Assembly: GCA_021796315.1 (NCBI GenBank)
Contig: JAJYOH010000115.1
Location: 1 to 12,119, forward strand
Direction of reading: 5' to 3'
From: Chloroflexota bacterium
Lineage (GTDB): Bacteria; Chloroflexota; Anaerolineae; Anaerolineales; Villigracilaceae
DNA length: 12,119 nucleotides
Shown piece after piece: positions 1-6,733 of the stretch. Positions within the stretch are counted from its first letter, which is position 1; each line of letters begins with the position of its first letter. The translations under genes were made by a program, and so were the position numbers. Below the pieces are notes generated by a model. It was not told where the DNA came from. It saw only the letters and a program-made list of their open reading frames with translations, and made no database searches.

Positions 1-64
1 CATGAGTGGTTTTTTCTCTCGTACAAGGTAAGTTATTTGACCAATTTACAAAAGGAGAGTGATT

Positions 65-463
65 ATGGCATTACCTGATTTGACTCTTCAAAGGCCGTGG
101 TCTGTTGCAACAAGTGCGACAGAAGATAAAGTGAATAAGTTTGGTGACGAAACAGATTTGTTGGCTATGCTTATAAAGCGAAGATTTCAGCTCTCAGCAT
201 GGCGAACTCTACAGAATCAAGTTACAGATTTAGAAGAACCAGCCTCTTTCTTCTTGCGTTTTTCAGTTGAGAAAGAGTCGAGAAGCCAAGCCTTTAATAC
301 CGTCTTGTCGTATTTAGCGTATCTACAAAGCGAACTAGCTGAAGATGTTCTGTACGAATATAAGTTCTCCACTGCGCCAAAGACTATTGAAAAAATAAAG
401 GTTAAAGTCAAAGATTTAGGTAAAGGTCGACCTAATTTTCACATTGATTTTGAGATAGACTAA
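65..463 (+). CDS. Hypothetical protein, first gene of AT-rich pair
   Basis: A 132-aa soluble protein that I do not recognise. The start is the ATG at 65, because GGAG at 54-57 lies 7 nt upstream; the GTG at 59 overlaps that site and is unlikely. The sequence has no signal peptide or membrane segment. Residues 30-50 are basic and amphipathic (around LIKRRFQLSAWR), residues 61-100 look helical, and residues 105-132 read as a Lys-rich strand region ending in HIDFEID. The stop is 17 nt before the next gene, so the two are probably cotranscribed and may act together. GC is clearly lower than in the hyp genes downstream, which suggests transfer. A small nucleic-acid-binding protein or an adaptor/immunity-like partner are guesses only. 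That the gene is real is supported by the ribosome site and the close spacing. Confidence 0.7.
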   Translation: MALPDLTLQRPWSVATSATEDKVNKFGDETDLLAMLIKRRFQLSAWRTLQNQVTDLEEPASFFLRFSVEKESRSQAFNTVLSYLAYLQSELAEDVLYEYKFSTAPKTIEKIKVKVKDLGKGRPNFHIDFEID

Positions 464-480
464 TTTGGGCAGACCACCGA

Positions 481-1047
481 ATGGCTCAAGATGATTTCAA
501 CTGGTATGAGCTTGTAAAATCTGATACACCTCTTGAACAGGGTGATCTTATTGACGATTTTCCTATACCTGATCTCGATCACACTTCGATTGATATTTCA
601 AAATTAACAGAAGGTGCAACTGTAGATGCAAATGCTTTTATCAAGAGATATGATCTGATTGTTATGACTCAGTCCTGTGATTTACCAGAATTAAATGATG
701 ATGATAGGATAATTTTTTGTCCGCGTTTTCCTTTCCAAACAGTCCTTCAACAACATTCTAAATGGAACGGAAAGGATATGTGGAATAAACTAAGAAAAGG
801 AAACGTTATTAACAGCCACTTGTTGAATAAATGTGAAATTCAAGGGTATGAGTTTGAATATCAGATGATAAATCTCGATACGGTTTTTACAATCCCCTTC
901 AATTTTGTGAAGAAAGTCTTGTCTGCAAAGAAGGATCGTATACGCCTCCTTCCTCCTTATCGAGAACAACTCGCTCAAGCTTTTGCAAGAAAGTTTATGC
1001 GTATTGGATTGCCTAATGACATTCCTGAAAAATATCCTTATGGATAA
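481..1047 (+). CDS. Hypothetical protein with TQSCDL and LLPPYRE motifs
   Basis: A 188-aa soluble protein without signal peptide or membrane segments. Recognisable blocks are IVMTQSCDL (residues 60-68), a Cys-containing FCPRFPF block (79-85), IPFNFVKK (138-145), LLPPYRE (156-162) and AFARKFMRIGLP (167-178). My impression is that such proteins recur in bacteria as uncharacterised genes, but I cannot name a family or reaction. Cys66 with Asp67 in the TQSCDL block and the Pro-Pro-Tyr-Arg block are the best candidates for functional residues. No clear Shine-Dalgarno site precedes the ATG at 481, and the gene begins 17 nt after the previous stop, so translational coupling is likely. Two hand-counted 60-base lines give 37-38% GC. 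With its partner it forms a probable transferred two-gene unit, possibly longer to the left. Confidence 0.75.
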   Translation: MAQDDFNWYELVKSDTPLEQGDLIDDFPIPDLDHTSIDISKLTEGATVDANAFIKRYDLIVMTQSCDLPELNDDDRIIFCPRFPFQTVLQQHSKWNGKDMWNKLRKGNVINSHLLNKCEIQGYEFEYQMINLDTVFTIPFNFVKKVLSAKKDRIRLLPPYREQLAQAFARKFMRIGLPNDIPEKYPYG

Positions 1048-1151
1048 GGAGCTTATTGTTATGGAGATTTGTTACTAATACTCCACAAATGAATTTTGCT
1101 ATGGAAATTTAGCACATGTACGAGCTCCAATGTTGAAAAATGTATGTCAAT

Positions 1152-1193
1152 AGGATAAGAACCTCGAATCGCTAGATTCGAGGTTCTTATCCT
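1152..1193. repeat. Perfect 19-bp inverted repeat (hairpin)
   Basis: Positions 1152-1170 (beginning AGGATAAGAACC) and 1175-1193 are exact reverse complements separated by the 4-base loop GCTA. There is no T tract after the right arm, so it is not a standard intrinsic terminator by itself, although it may help stop transcription or protect the 3' end of the upstream mRNA. It could also be a solitary palindromic element at the edge of the AT-rich cassette. Confidence 0.85.
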
Positions 1194-1220
1194 CGGCGGA
1201 GAAAGTTGATAGCATCATTG

Positions 1221-1248
1221 GCCTTTAGCAAACCGCTAAAGGCTTTTT
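1221..1248 (+). terminator. Rho-independent terminator
   Basis: GCCTTTAGC (1221-1229) and GCTAAAGGC (1235-1243) form a perfect 9-bp stem with a 5-base loop AAACC, followed directly by TTTTT (1244-1248). This is a textbook intrinsic terminator for + strand transcription. It lies 173 nt after the AT-rich pair and upstream of the metallophosphoesterase gene, so it insulates the two. Confidence 0.85.
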
Positions 1249-1262
1249 ACTTGTGGCTTCCG

Positions 1263-1293
1263 GCGCAATGTTGATTCCGAAATCGAATTGCGC
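1263..1293 (+). other. Leader stem-loop before metallophosphoesterase
   Basis: GCGCAAT (1263-1269) pairs with ATTGCGC (1287-1293), and inside it GATT (1273-1276) can pair with AATC (1281-1284). The imperfect hairpin ends 41 nt before the start codon at 1335. It may sit in the 5' leader of that gene. I see no riboswitch class that it matches. A chance or minor structure is possible. Confidence 0.4.
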
Positions 1294-1334
1294 GATACTT
1301 ATGCCAACAAATTTATCAGAGAGAGGAACTTCCA

Positions 1335-2639
1335 ATGCCCAACCTTATTGGTAAGGATGGCCGTTTATTCAGTGATCCGCAGCCCGGCGCAGATGAAGTC
1401 AGCTTCAAAGTAGACAACACCAGCGACCAATATTACAACTCCCCGTATTACAAGCAACATCAAAATCAAGTCCTGCCGATCCCGGCACCGCGCGTCAAAC
1501 CGCCGCATATGAATCTGTCAGATGTGCTGGACGATTCCTTCGTCCAGGCCATTCAAACAGCGAAGAAAATTTCGTTCCACTCCGTTGGCGATACGGGAGC
1601 CGCCAAATCGTCCGGGCCAGCGACCGAAGCTTCCGTCGCGGATATGATGTCCGCCGATGTGCGCGATCAAAGTCCAAATGCGCCCGCATTCTTTTTTCAT
1701 CTCGGCGATATCGTCTACTATTTTGGCGAGAGCCAATATTATTACGACCAGTTCTATGAACCGTATCGTGCCTATGACCGCCCGATCTTTGCCATTCCCG
1801 GAAATCATGACGGCGTTCTGCACGATGCAAATGGTGTAACGCTACAAGCGTTCCTGCAAAATTTTTGTGCCGATAAACCCGGTCGCTCGCCGAACGCGGG
1901 CGGACTCATCCGCAGTGTGATGACCGAACCGGGCGTTTATTTTACGCTCGAAGCGCCGTTCGTTTCGATCATCGGTTTGTATACCAACGTGCTCGAAGGC
2001 CCCGGCGTGATTTCATCGCAGGGCGGCAAATATCCGGTCAGCGATGAGCAGCTTCAATTTTTGCAGGACGAGTTGACGCGTCTCAAACCGATGCGTGAGT
2101 CCGGTCAGTGCGCGGTGATCGTCGCGACTCATCATCCGCCGCTTTCTGCGGATGCGAAACATGGCGGCACGGAAGGACTCTTTCAGGATATTGACAAAGC
2201 GAGTCAGGCCGCGGGACTTTGGCCGGACGCCGTTTTATCGGGCCACGCGCATCTGTATCAGCGCTTCACGCGACGAGTTGCAAATCGCGAAATTCCGTAT
2301 GTGGTCTCTGGCAGCGGAGGCTTTTCTGCCACACCACCGATGATCAATGTTCCGCCCGCGCCGTATACCCAAGGCGACGTCACGATGGAAATTGACCCGG
2401 TGATTCATTTTGGTTATTTGACTTTGACTGTGGATATGTCCGGCAATAATAAACTGTTGACGATTGCCTTCAACTCGCCGAAGCTTGGCACAAATTACGA
2501 TCAAGTGATGGTTGACCTTGCGAAGAGTCAAATCGTAAAAAGTAGTAATGTCAAATCGGCAGTCAAAACGAAAACGGCTAAACCTGCTTCAAAGAGTAAA
2601 GCTGCAAAATCGAAAACCACGCGAAAATCGAAGAAATAA
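1335..2639 (+). CDS. Calcineurin-like metallophosphoesterase
   Basis: A 434-aa protein of the calcineurin-like phosphoesterase fold, a dinuclear-metal hydrolase of phosphomono- or diesters whose substrate cannot be read from sequence. The metal-ligand motifs appear in order: GDTG (85-88, replacing the common DxH), GDI (124-126), GNHD (156-159), HH (266-267) and GHAH (303-306). No signal peptide is visible, so it is probably cytoplasmic, unlike many secreted purple-acid-type relatives. An N-terminal extension of about 75 residues, rich in Tyr/Pro/Gln, precedes the catalytic domain. The last 33 residues (402-434) hold 12 Lys and 1 Arg among Ala/Ser/Thr, like a histone H1 tail. GAGAGGAA at 1320-1327 gives a good ribosome site 7 nt before the ATG. 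It appears monocistronic, with hairpins on both sides. The fold is certain; the specific role is unknown. Confidence 0.9.
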   Translation: MPNLIGKDGRLFSDPQPGADEVSFKVDNTSDQYYNSPYYKQHQNQVLPIPAPRVKPPHMNLSDVLDDSFVQAIQTAKKISFHSVGDTGAAKSSGPATEASVADMMSADVRDQSPNAPAFFFHLGDIVYYFGESQYYYDQFYEPYRAYDRPIFAIPGNHDGVLHDANGVTLQAFLQNFCADKPGRSPNAGGLIRSVMTEPGVYFTLEAPFVSIIGLYTNVLEGPGVISSQGGKYPVSDEQLQFLQDELTRLKPMRESGQCAVIVATHHPPLSADAKHGGTEGLFQDIDKASQAAGLWPDAVLSGHAHLYQRFTRRVANREIPYVVSGSGGFSATPPMINVPPAPYTQGDVTMEIDPVIHFGYLTLTVDMSGNNKLLTIAFNSPKLGTNYDQVMVDLAKSQIVKSSNVKSAVKTKTAKPASKSKAAKSKTTRKSKK

Positions 2640-2670
2640 AGACAGCGAATCTTCTGCGTTGATTGAATAA

Positions 2671-2696
2671 ACGCCTCTCCAAATTTGGAGAGGCGT
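2671..2696. terminator. 26-bp perfect palindrome between convergent genes
   Basis: Arms ACGCCTCTCC (2671-2680) and GGAGAGGCGT (2687-2696) flank AAATTT, making an unbroken 26-bp palindrome. On the minus strand the hairpin is followed by TTATTC, giving a T-rich GTTTATT run. It therefore fits best as terminator of the minus-strand glycosyltransferase-lipoprotein operon. It also lies 31 nt after the metallophosphoesterase stop and may work in both directions, though the + side lacks a T tract. Confidence 0.65.
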
Positions 2697-2748
2697 GATG
2701 GTTAATGAATGACATCGTGCACTGAGAATACATAATATCGAAAACAGG

Positions 2749-2843
2749 ATGTCACCCTGAGCGTAGCGAAGGGTCTCAAAACAACATTTAGTTGTTTGTT
2801 TTTGAGATTCTTTGTGGCGCCAAAGCGCCACGAAGAATGACAT
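2749..2843. repeat. Dispersed palindromic repeat, copy 1
   Basis: A 95-bp element starting ATGTCACC and ending GAATGACAT, so its ends are inverted. Inside, TCTCAAAA (2774-2781) pairs with TTTTGAGA (2800-2807), and 2807-2820 pairs with 2825-2838 at 13 of 14 positions around the loop CAAA. The right half (GAGATT ... TGACAT, 2804-2843) matches the pattern of two other intergenic sites, 5976-6011 and 11615-11654. No coding capacity is credible. It resembles a REP/MITE-like non-autonomous element. Confidence 0.75.
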
Positions 2844-2880
2844 GATGCTCATGGGTAATGTCCTCGATGATCAGTACTCC

Positions 2881-3471
2881 TTATGCGCCAATCTTTTTCT
2901 GAAGGAATTGAATCATCAAGTCAATCATTTCCGATGAAGCGGCATTTGAACTCGCCGCGTTTTGCGCTTGCGTGGATTGCGACGTTGTTGTCTGCGATGT
3001 GCTTGCAGAGAATCCAAGTTCTGGGATTCCGCCTCCCGGCCCGCCATCAGGAGGCGCAAACCCGTCGCCGTTACTTTGACTGCTGCTTTGTTTGGTAGAA
3101 CTTTGCGTTGTGCTGGCTTGTCCCTGCATGAACGTCATGGCATCTTGTTGAGTCAGCTTCATATTGTCAATCGCCTGCATTTGCTCGGAAGTCATATCAG
3201 CTTGGATTTGATTGATGACCGCTTCAATCTCTTGCGGTGCGGCTGCGCTGTTCGTGCTTAATTCTTTTCGCAATTGCCAGAGGGGCAGAAGTTGCGATGC
3301 CTGCTGTGCTGTCACAGCTTGTGCTGTTCCTTCAAGCTTGAGCGTGCCGACAATCAATTCGGTTTCCGTGGACAACGATTGCTTCGATGTGTTCGCCGCA
3401 GTTTTTGTTGCGCTGCAAGCTGCTGCCATCAGCGTGAACAAGATCAAAGTTGTAGTGAGTATCTTCTTCAT
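2881..3471 (-). CDS. Small Ser/Gln/Thr-rich lipoprotein
   Basis: A 196-aa predicted lipoprotein. The N-terminus has MKK, then a hydrophobic stretch to Ala18, and the lipobox AAAC puts the lipidated Cys at residue 19. Residues 37-115 form a compact, probably helical domain (ELIVGTLKLEG, then QQASQLLPLWQLRKEL, then MTSEQMQAIDNM) that resembles uncharacterised lipoproteins I associate with GT39 glycosyltransferase genes. Residues 116-180 are low-complexity Ser/Thr/Gln with a Gly/Pro patch (PPDGGPGGG, 140-148), and 181-196 form a terminal helix. GGAG (3478-3481) lies 6 nt before the ATG. It starts 52 nt after the glycosyltransferase gene on the same strand, so the two are probably one operon. It likely acts on the outside of the membrane with that enzyme or as an input to the adjacent sensor kinase. 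The exact role is unknown. Confidence 0.8.
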   Translation of the reverse strand: MKKILTTTLILFTLMAAACSATKTAANTSKQSLSTETELIVGTLKLEGTAQAVTAQQASQLLPLWQLRKELSTNSAAAPQEIEAVINQIQADMTSEQMQAIDNMKLTQQDAMTFMQGQASTTQSSTKQSSSQSNGDGFAPPDGGPGGGIPELGFSASTSQTTTSQSTQAQNAASSNAASSEMIDLMIQFLQKKIGA

Positions 3472-3523
3472 TTTTTTCTCCTTGCATTATTTCATTCGCG
3501 ATTTCAACGAATCGGATGATTGA

Positions 3524-5665
3524 TTAACCGCAGTCGTAAAGCGTCACTTGCATGTTTCCATTTGGACCCGGCGCAAAATTCTGCGGGTTGATAGGATTAT
3601 CTAGTCCTGCTCTTGTTCCATCAGGTGCGCCCGCGTTTTGCGTTGTTGTGTCGAATCCTTGAACTGCTTTGCAGGATGATGTGACCCAACTCGAAATATT
3701 GCTTTGACCTCCAGCCGGGCCGCCGCCTCTGCCGCCCCAGTAGATGTAGCGAAGTTCACCGTTCTTCACCAATTGCGAAAGAGACGCTGCTGTTTCCACT
3801 GCATCCTGACCGTTGAATCCGCCAAGGTACAAAACGGGTCGTCCGGTGGCGAGCACGTAATCCGCACCCTGCATCGAGCTGGGAACAGCCATCAAATATT
3901 TCATGCGCTGTGTGTTTTGTTCAAGATAACTCAACAAAGTCTGATTGACTTGCAAGCCTCCGCGATTGGCTGGCCCGGACGAATTGCTGCCGTATGCTGC
4001 CGGTAATGACTGGTTTGAACTGGTATTCAAATTTGTCAAAGCAGACCAAATGCTAGGTGTGATCAACATTGCAGTGACAATGAACGCAAATCCGAAGATT
4101 GCGCTAAGTCCGCGCTTATGAGTGAAAGTGGCAATGACCAACGAAACGAGTCCAATCATGAACAACGCAATCGTCGCGGTCATCCACCAAATATTTTGAG
4201 TAAACGAATATGCGGTAAAGAATTGGAATGCCAGTGTGCCGCCCGCGATCAATGTCAGTAAAAGCGCGGCGAGCCGGAAGTATTTTTGCCCTAATCGCCA
4301 TAACTCGATCACGCCAATTCCGAACAACGCGGCGAGTGGCGCACCCATGATGGACAAATAATATTCGTGGAAGAATCCTGCAATGCTGAAGAACACGGCT
4401 GTTGTCAATAGCCATCCGTCCCACAAGACCAAAGCCTGATGTTTTGATTCAAGCGGCCAGCGCAAACGCGTGCCAAGCAAAATGATGAGCGCGGCAAACA
4501 ATCCAAATGGCAACAGCCAGCTTGTTTCTTTGCTCAACGGCGCAATGAACAATCGCAATGCACCGGCTTGCCCAATATTGAATCCGCCCGGGCCGCCTTG
4601 TGGTCCGCGCACATTGCCGTTCGGCGCGCCTTGTGCTTGTGGAGGAAATCCCGCGGCTGGAAGGTTCGGTCTGATTCTGTTTCCGCTGAATTGAGGCGGC
4701 CTCGGCGGGAGTCCGTTATTCGTCCCGTTGAGGGACGGAGGAAAAGTCCCGTTCGGCATCTGACCTTGAACAGGCACGCCTCCATTAGCAAATCCATTGT
4801 TCGGTCTGCCTCCGACACCCATCCCAAGCAGACGATTGACTCCGTTATATCCAAAAATCAGACTCATCTCGCTGTTGTCCCCGCTGCTGCCCACATACGG
4901 ACGCTGACTCGCTGGAGTCAAATCAACAGCGACTGCCCACGAAAACGAGATGACCAATAACAACACGGACGCGACTGCAAGTTTCCAAATCTTGCTCCGT
5001 ATTTTTTCTTTTGAACCCAAAAAGTAAAGCGCATAAAATGCAGGCAATGGCAAAAAGGCTTCGAGCATTTTGATATTGAAGCCGAGGCCGACCAATACCG
5101 CACCCGACAACAAATACCGAAGCTTGCTTGTTTCGGTCGCTTTGACGAAAGCCCACGCGGCCAAAAGAAGAGTCAGGATGAGCGTGCTATCCATCGTGTT
5201 GTTGCGGTCGATGGCGATGACGATGGGCGTGATTGCCAAAGCTAACGCGGCTAATAAGCCTGCGACTGTTCCAAATGATCGGCGTACAAGATGATAGAGA
5301 ACAATCACCGAAAAAATGCCAGCTAAAATTTCAGGCAGTACAACACTAAATCCACTGACACCTAAAAAGTAAGCGGAGATCGCTTGAATCCATAAACCGA
5401 GCGGAGGCTTGTCCACGCTGACCGATCCGCCCGGTTCAGCCGCGACGAAAAAGAAGTTATGCCATGACTGCAACATGCTGGTTACCGCGGCGGTGTAATA
5501 ATGATTTGCGAGGCCAATTGCATCGAGGTTAGCAAGACGCAAAACGGCTGCCAAAATGACAACGGCAGTCAAGCCGATCCATCCGAGAATTCGATCATTA
5601 GTAATCTTGCGCGCTTCGGTTGACTCGATGGTTGGTGTCAATGTTTGTTGAAACGGTAATCTCAT
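3524..5665 (-). CDS. Membrane glycosyltransferase, GT39 (YkcB/ArnT-like)
   Basis: A 713-aa polytopic membrane protein of the GT-C/PMT-like superfamily, expected to transfer a sugar from a polyprenyl-phosphate donor to an envelope acceptor outside the membrane. The first hydrophobic helix is about 27-47. The first outer loop contains LANHYYTAAV (52-61) and DKPPLG (85-90), and NNTMDS follows at 155-160; these are family signatures with a likely catalytic acid at Asp85. About eleven to thirteen hydrophobic segments follow up to residue 539. The family block SSGDNSEMSLIFGYNGVNRL (260-279) leads into a long Gly/Asn/Pro-rich loop (281-367). The C-terminal outer domain (about 545-713) holds AVPSSM (593-598), ATGRPVLYLGGFNG (606-619) and WGGRGGGPAGG (643-653). 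GGAG lies 8 nt before the ATG. It is divergent from the two-component genes, which may control it. Acceptor and sugar are unknown. Confidence 0.9.
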   Translation of the reverse strand: MRLPFQQTLTPTIESTEARKITNDRILGWIGLTAVVILAAVLRLANLDAIGLANHYYTAAVTSMLQSWHNFFFVAAEPGGSVSVDKPPLGLWIQAISAYFLGVSGFSVVLPEILAGIFSVIVLYHLVRRSFGTVAGLLAALALAITPIVIAIDRNNTMDSTLILTLLLAAWAFVKATETSKLRYLLSGAVLVGLGFNIKMLEAFLPLPAFYALYFLGSKEKIRSKIWKLAVASVLLLVISFSWAVAVDLTPASQRPYVGSSGDNSEMSLIFGYNGVNRLLGMGVGGRPNNGFANGGVPVQGQMPNGTFPPSLNGTNNGLPPRPPQFSGNRIRPNLPAAGFPPQAQGAPNGNVRGPQGGPGGFNIGQAGALRLFIAPLSKETSWLLPFGLFAALIILLGTRLRWPLESKHQALVLWDGWLLTTAVFFSIAGFFHEYYLSIMGAPLAALFGIGVIELWRLGQKYFRLAALLLTLIAGGTLAFQFFTAYSFTQNIWWMTATIALFMIGLVSLVIATFTHKRGLSAIFGFAFIVTAMLITPSIWSALTNLNTSSNQSLPAAYGSNSSGPANRGGLQVNQTLLSYLEQNTQRMKYLMAVPSSMQGADYVLATGRPVLYLGGFNGQDAVETAASLSQLVKNGELRYIYWGGRGGGPAGGQSNISSWVTSSCKAVQGFDTTTQNAGAPDGTRAGLDNPINPQNFAPGPNGNMQVTLYDCG

Positions 5666-5730
5666 CTTGTGGTCTCCATTTGCTTGAAGTGTTGGCGTTT
5701 AAAGATTCTTTTTGAGCCTTGCAAACGGAG

Positions 5731-5759
5731 TCTACAAATTGAAACTGTGAGATCGCCAA
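5731..5759 (-). promoter_or_regulatory. Candidate promoter of glycosyltransferase operon
   Basis: Read on the minus strand, TTGGCG (5754-5759) and TGTAGA (5731-5736) are 17 bp apart, a sigma70-like spacing with a weak -10 (3 of 6). It lies just downstream of the paired TTCTCAA repeats, where an OmpR-type activator would sit. This is weak evidence by itself. Confidence 0.25.
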
Positions 5760-5766
5760 GAGAAGA

Positions 5767-5816
5767 TTGAGAATATGTTGAGAACGTTCTGATTTTTAAC
5801 AGCAATTTCTCAACAT
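5767..5816. promoter_or_regulatory. Candidate OmpR/PhoB-type operator
   Basis: TTGAGAA occurs at 5767-5773 and again at 5778-5784, an 11-bp pitch made of a 7-bp unit and a 4-bp spacer, the layout bound by tandem dimers of PhoB/OmpR regulators. A third unit in opposite orientation lies at 5807-5813 (TTCTCAA), so ATGTTGAGAA (5775-5784) and TTCTCAACAT (5807-5816) form a perfect 10-bp inverted repeat. AGAACGTTCT (5781-5790) is also a palindrome. The site sits between the divergent glycosyltransferase and regulator genes, so I infer binding by the adjacent regulator. Confidence 0.5.
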
Positions 5817-5852
5817 GTTTATGTAAGATGTGTATGTGGAAACGTAACCTAC

Positions 5853-6011
5853 ATGTCATTGTAGGAGGGGGTGGTTGAGTAGGCGGTGTTCTTCCGCTGT
5901 AACGCCCTGCACCCTTTCAGGGTCGAAACCCGCCTGACGAAGCAATCTCCTTAAACTATCAATCGGTTGTTATTTGAGATTGCCATGGCGCTATGCGCCT
6001 CGCAATGACAT
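5853..6011. repeat. Dispersed palindromic repeat, copy 2, with 9-bp TIRs
   Basis: ATGTCATTG (5853-5861) and CAATGACAT (6003-6011) are perfect terminal inverted repeats bounding 159 bp. GCAATCTC (5942-5949) is inverted against GAGATTGC (5976-5983), and GGCGC-TAT-GCGCC makes an inner hairpin near 5987-5999. The stretch 5870-5933 looks like extra sequence inside the left half. The element fills most of the leader of the response regulator gene and supplies two in-frame ATGs (5993 and 6005) ahead of its likely true start. It is non-coding itself. Confidence 0.7.
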
Positions 6012-6046
6012 TTGAAAGACGGTATGATTGGATTGGAACTTGGCGT

Positions 6047-6733
6047 ATGCCCACCGTGCTAGTCGTTGATGATGATGTGAAATTGCTCAAAATGCTGCAA
6101 CGCACTTTGACGTATGAAGCCTTGCAGGTTGTCACCGCACAAAACGGCGAGGAAGCTTTGAATCAGGTGGACGCATGCAAACCAGACTTGATCATTTTGG
6201 ACTGGATGATGCCGAAGATGGACGGCTTAACTGTAGTTCAAGAATTACGCGCAGAAAAGAATCCGGCGTTGATTCTGATGCTGACCGCGCGCGATGCACT
6301 CGAAAATCGCGTCGAAGGTTTGGAGAGCGGGGCGGACGATTATCTCGTCAAGCCATTTGCGCCGACGGAACTTGTGGCGCGCGTCCATGCTTTGTTGCGG
6401 AGAACCGATTCAAAGTCCGCGAAAGGAGCGATTGAATTTGCCGGGGTGACACTTGATCCTGTTACGCGCGAAGTCTGCGTTGGCGAAAGAATTCTTGATC
6501 TCACAAAAACCGAATTCGATTTGCTCGATTTCCTCATGCGGCATCCGCGTCAGGTTTTGGAGCGGGTACAAATTCTCAACAACGTGTGGGGGTACGATTT
6601 CGGCGGCGACGATAATGTGCTTGAAGTGTATGTCGGTTATTTGCGTAAGAAGCTCGAGGCAGGGGGGCATCCGCGTTTGATTCAAACAGTGCGCGGCATC
6701 GGTTATGTGTTACGAGCGGAGCGGACGGAATAA
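6047..6733 (+). CDS. OmpR/PhoB-family response regulator
   Basis: A 228-aa two-component response regulator. The receiver domain (1-120) has the acidic pair Asp8-Asp9, the phospho-acceptor Asp52 in LILDWMMPKMDG, Thr80 and Lys102. The C-terminal winged helix (about 130-226) shows LTKTEFDLLDFLMRHP, the recognition region near DNVLEVYVGYLRKKL and the terminal TVRGIGYVLR. Both domains are full length. I chose the ATG at 6047 because MPTVLVVDDD is the canonical receiver start. Upstream ATGs at 5993 and 6005 lie inside the repeat element and would add 18 or 14 unrelated residues. The ribosome site is poor (GGAA at 6036-6039). The stop overlaps the kinase start by one base (TAATG), so the pair is coupled. 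The likely targets include the divergent operon and its own promoter. Confidence 0.95.
   Translation: MPTVLVVDDDVKLLKMLQRTLTYEALQVVTAQNGEEALNQVDACKPDLIILDWMMPKMDGLTVVQELRAEKNPALILMLTARDALENRVEGLESGADDYLVKPFAPTELVARVHALLRRTDSKSAKGAIEFAGVTLDPVTREVCVGERILDLTKTEFDLLDFLMRHPRQVLERVQILNNVWGYDFGGDDNVLEVYVGYLRKKLEAGGHPRLIQTVRGIGYVLRAERTE

Noticed and set aside
1..31. Possible C-terminal end of an upstream gene: frame 2 ends in SGFFSRTR and a TAA at 29-31
   Set aside because: Only ten codons are visible and another frame is also open here, so the gene cannot be established from this window.
1152..1193. Insertion-sequence end or attachment site
   Set aside because: No transposase or integrase gene, tRNA gene or duplicated target is visible nearby; only the hairpin itself can be supported.
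2589..2852. 87-codon minus-strand frame across the convergent gap
   Set aside because: It runs through the palindrome and the dispersed repeat; repeat-derived open frames like this are common by chance.
5662..5859. 65-codon minus-strand frame upstream of the glycosyltransferase
   Set aside because: It covers the regulatory repeats, overlaps the next start and has no recognisable content.
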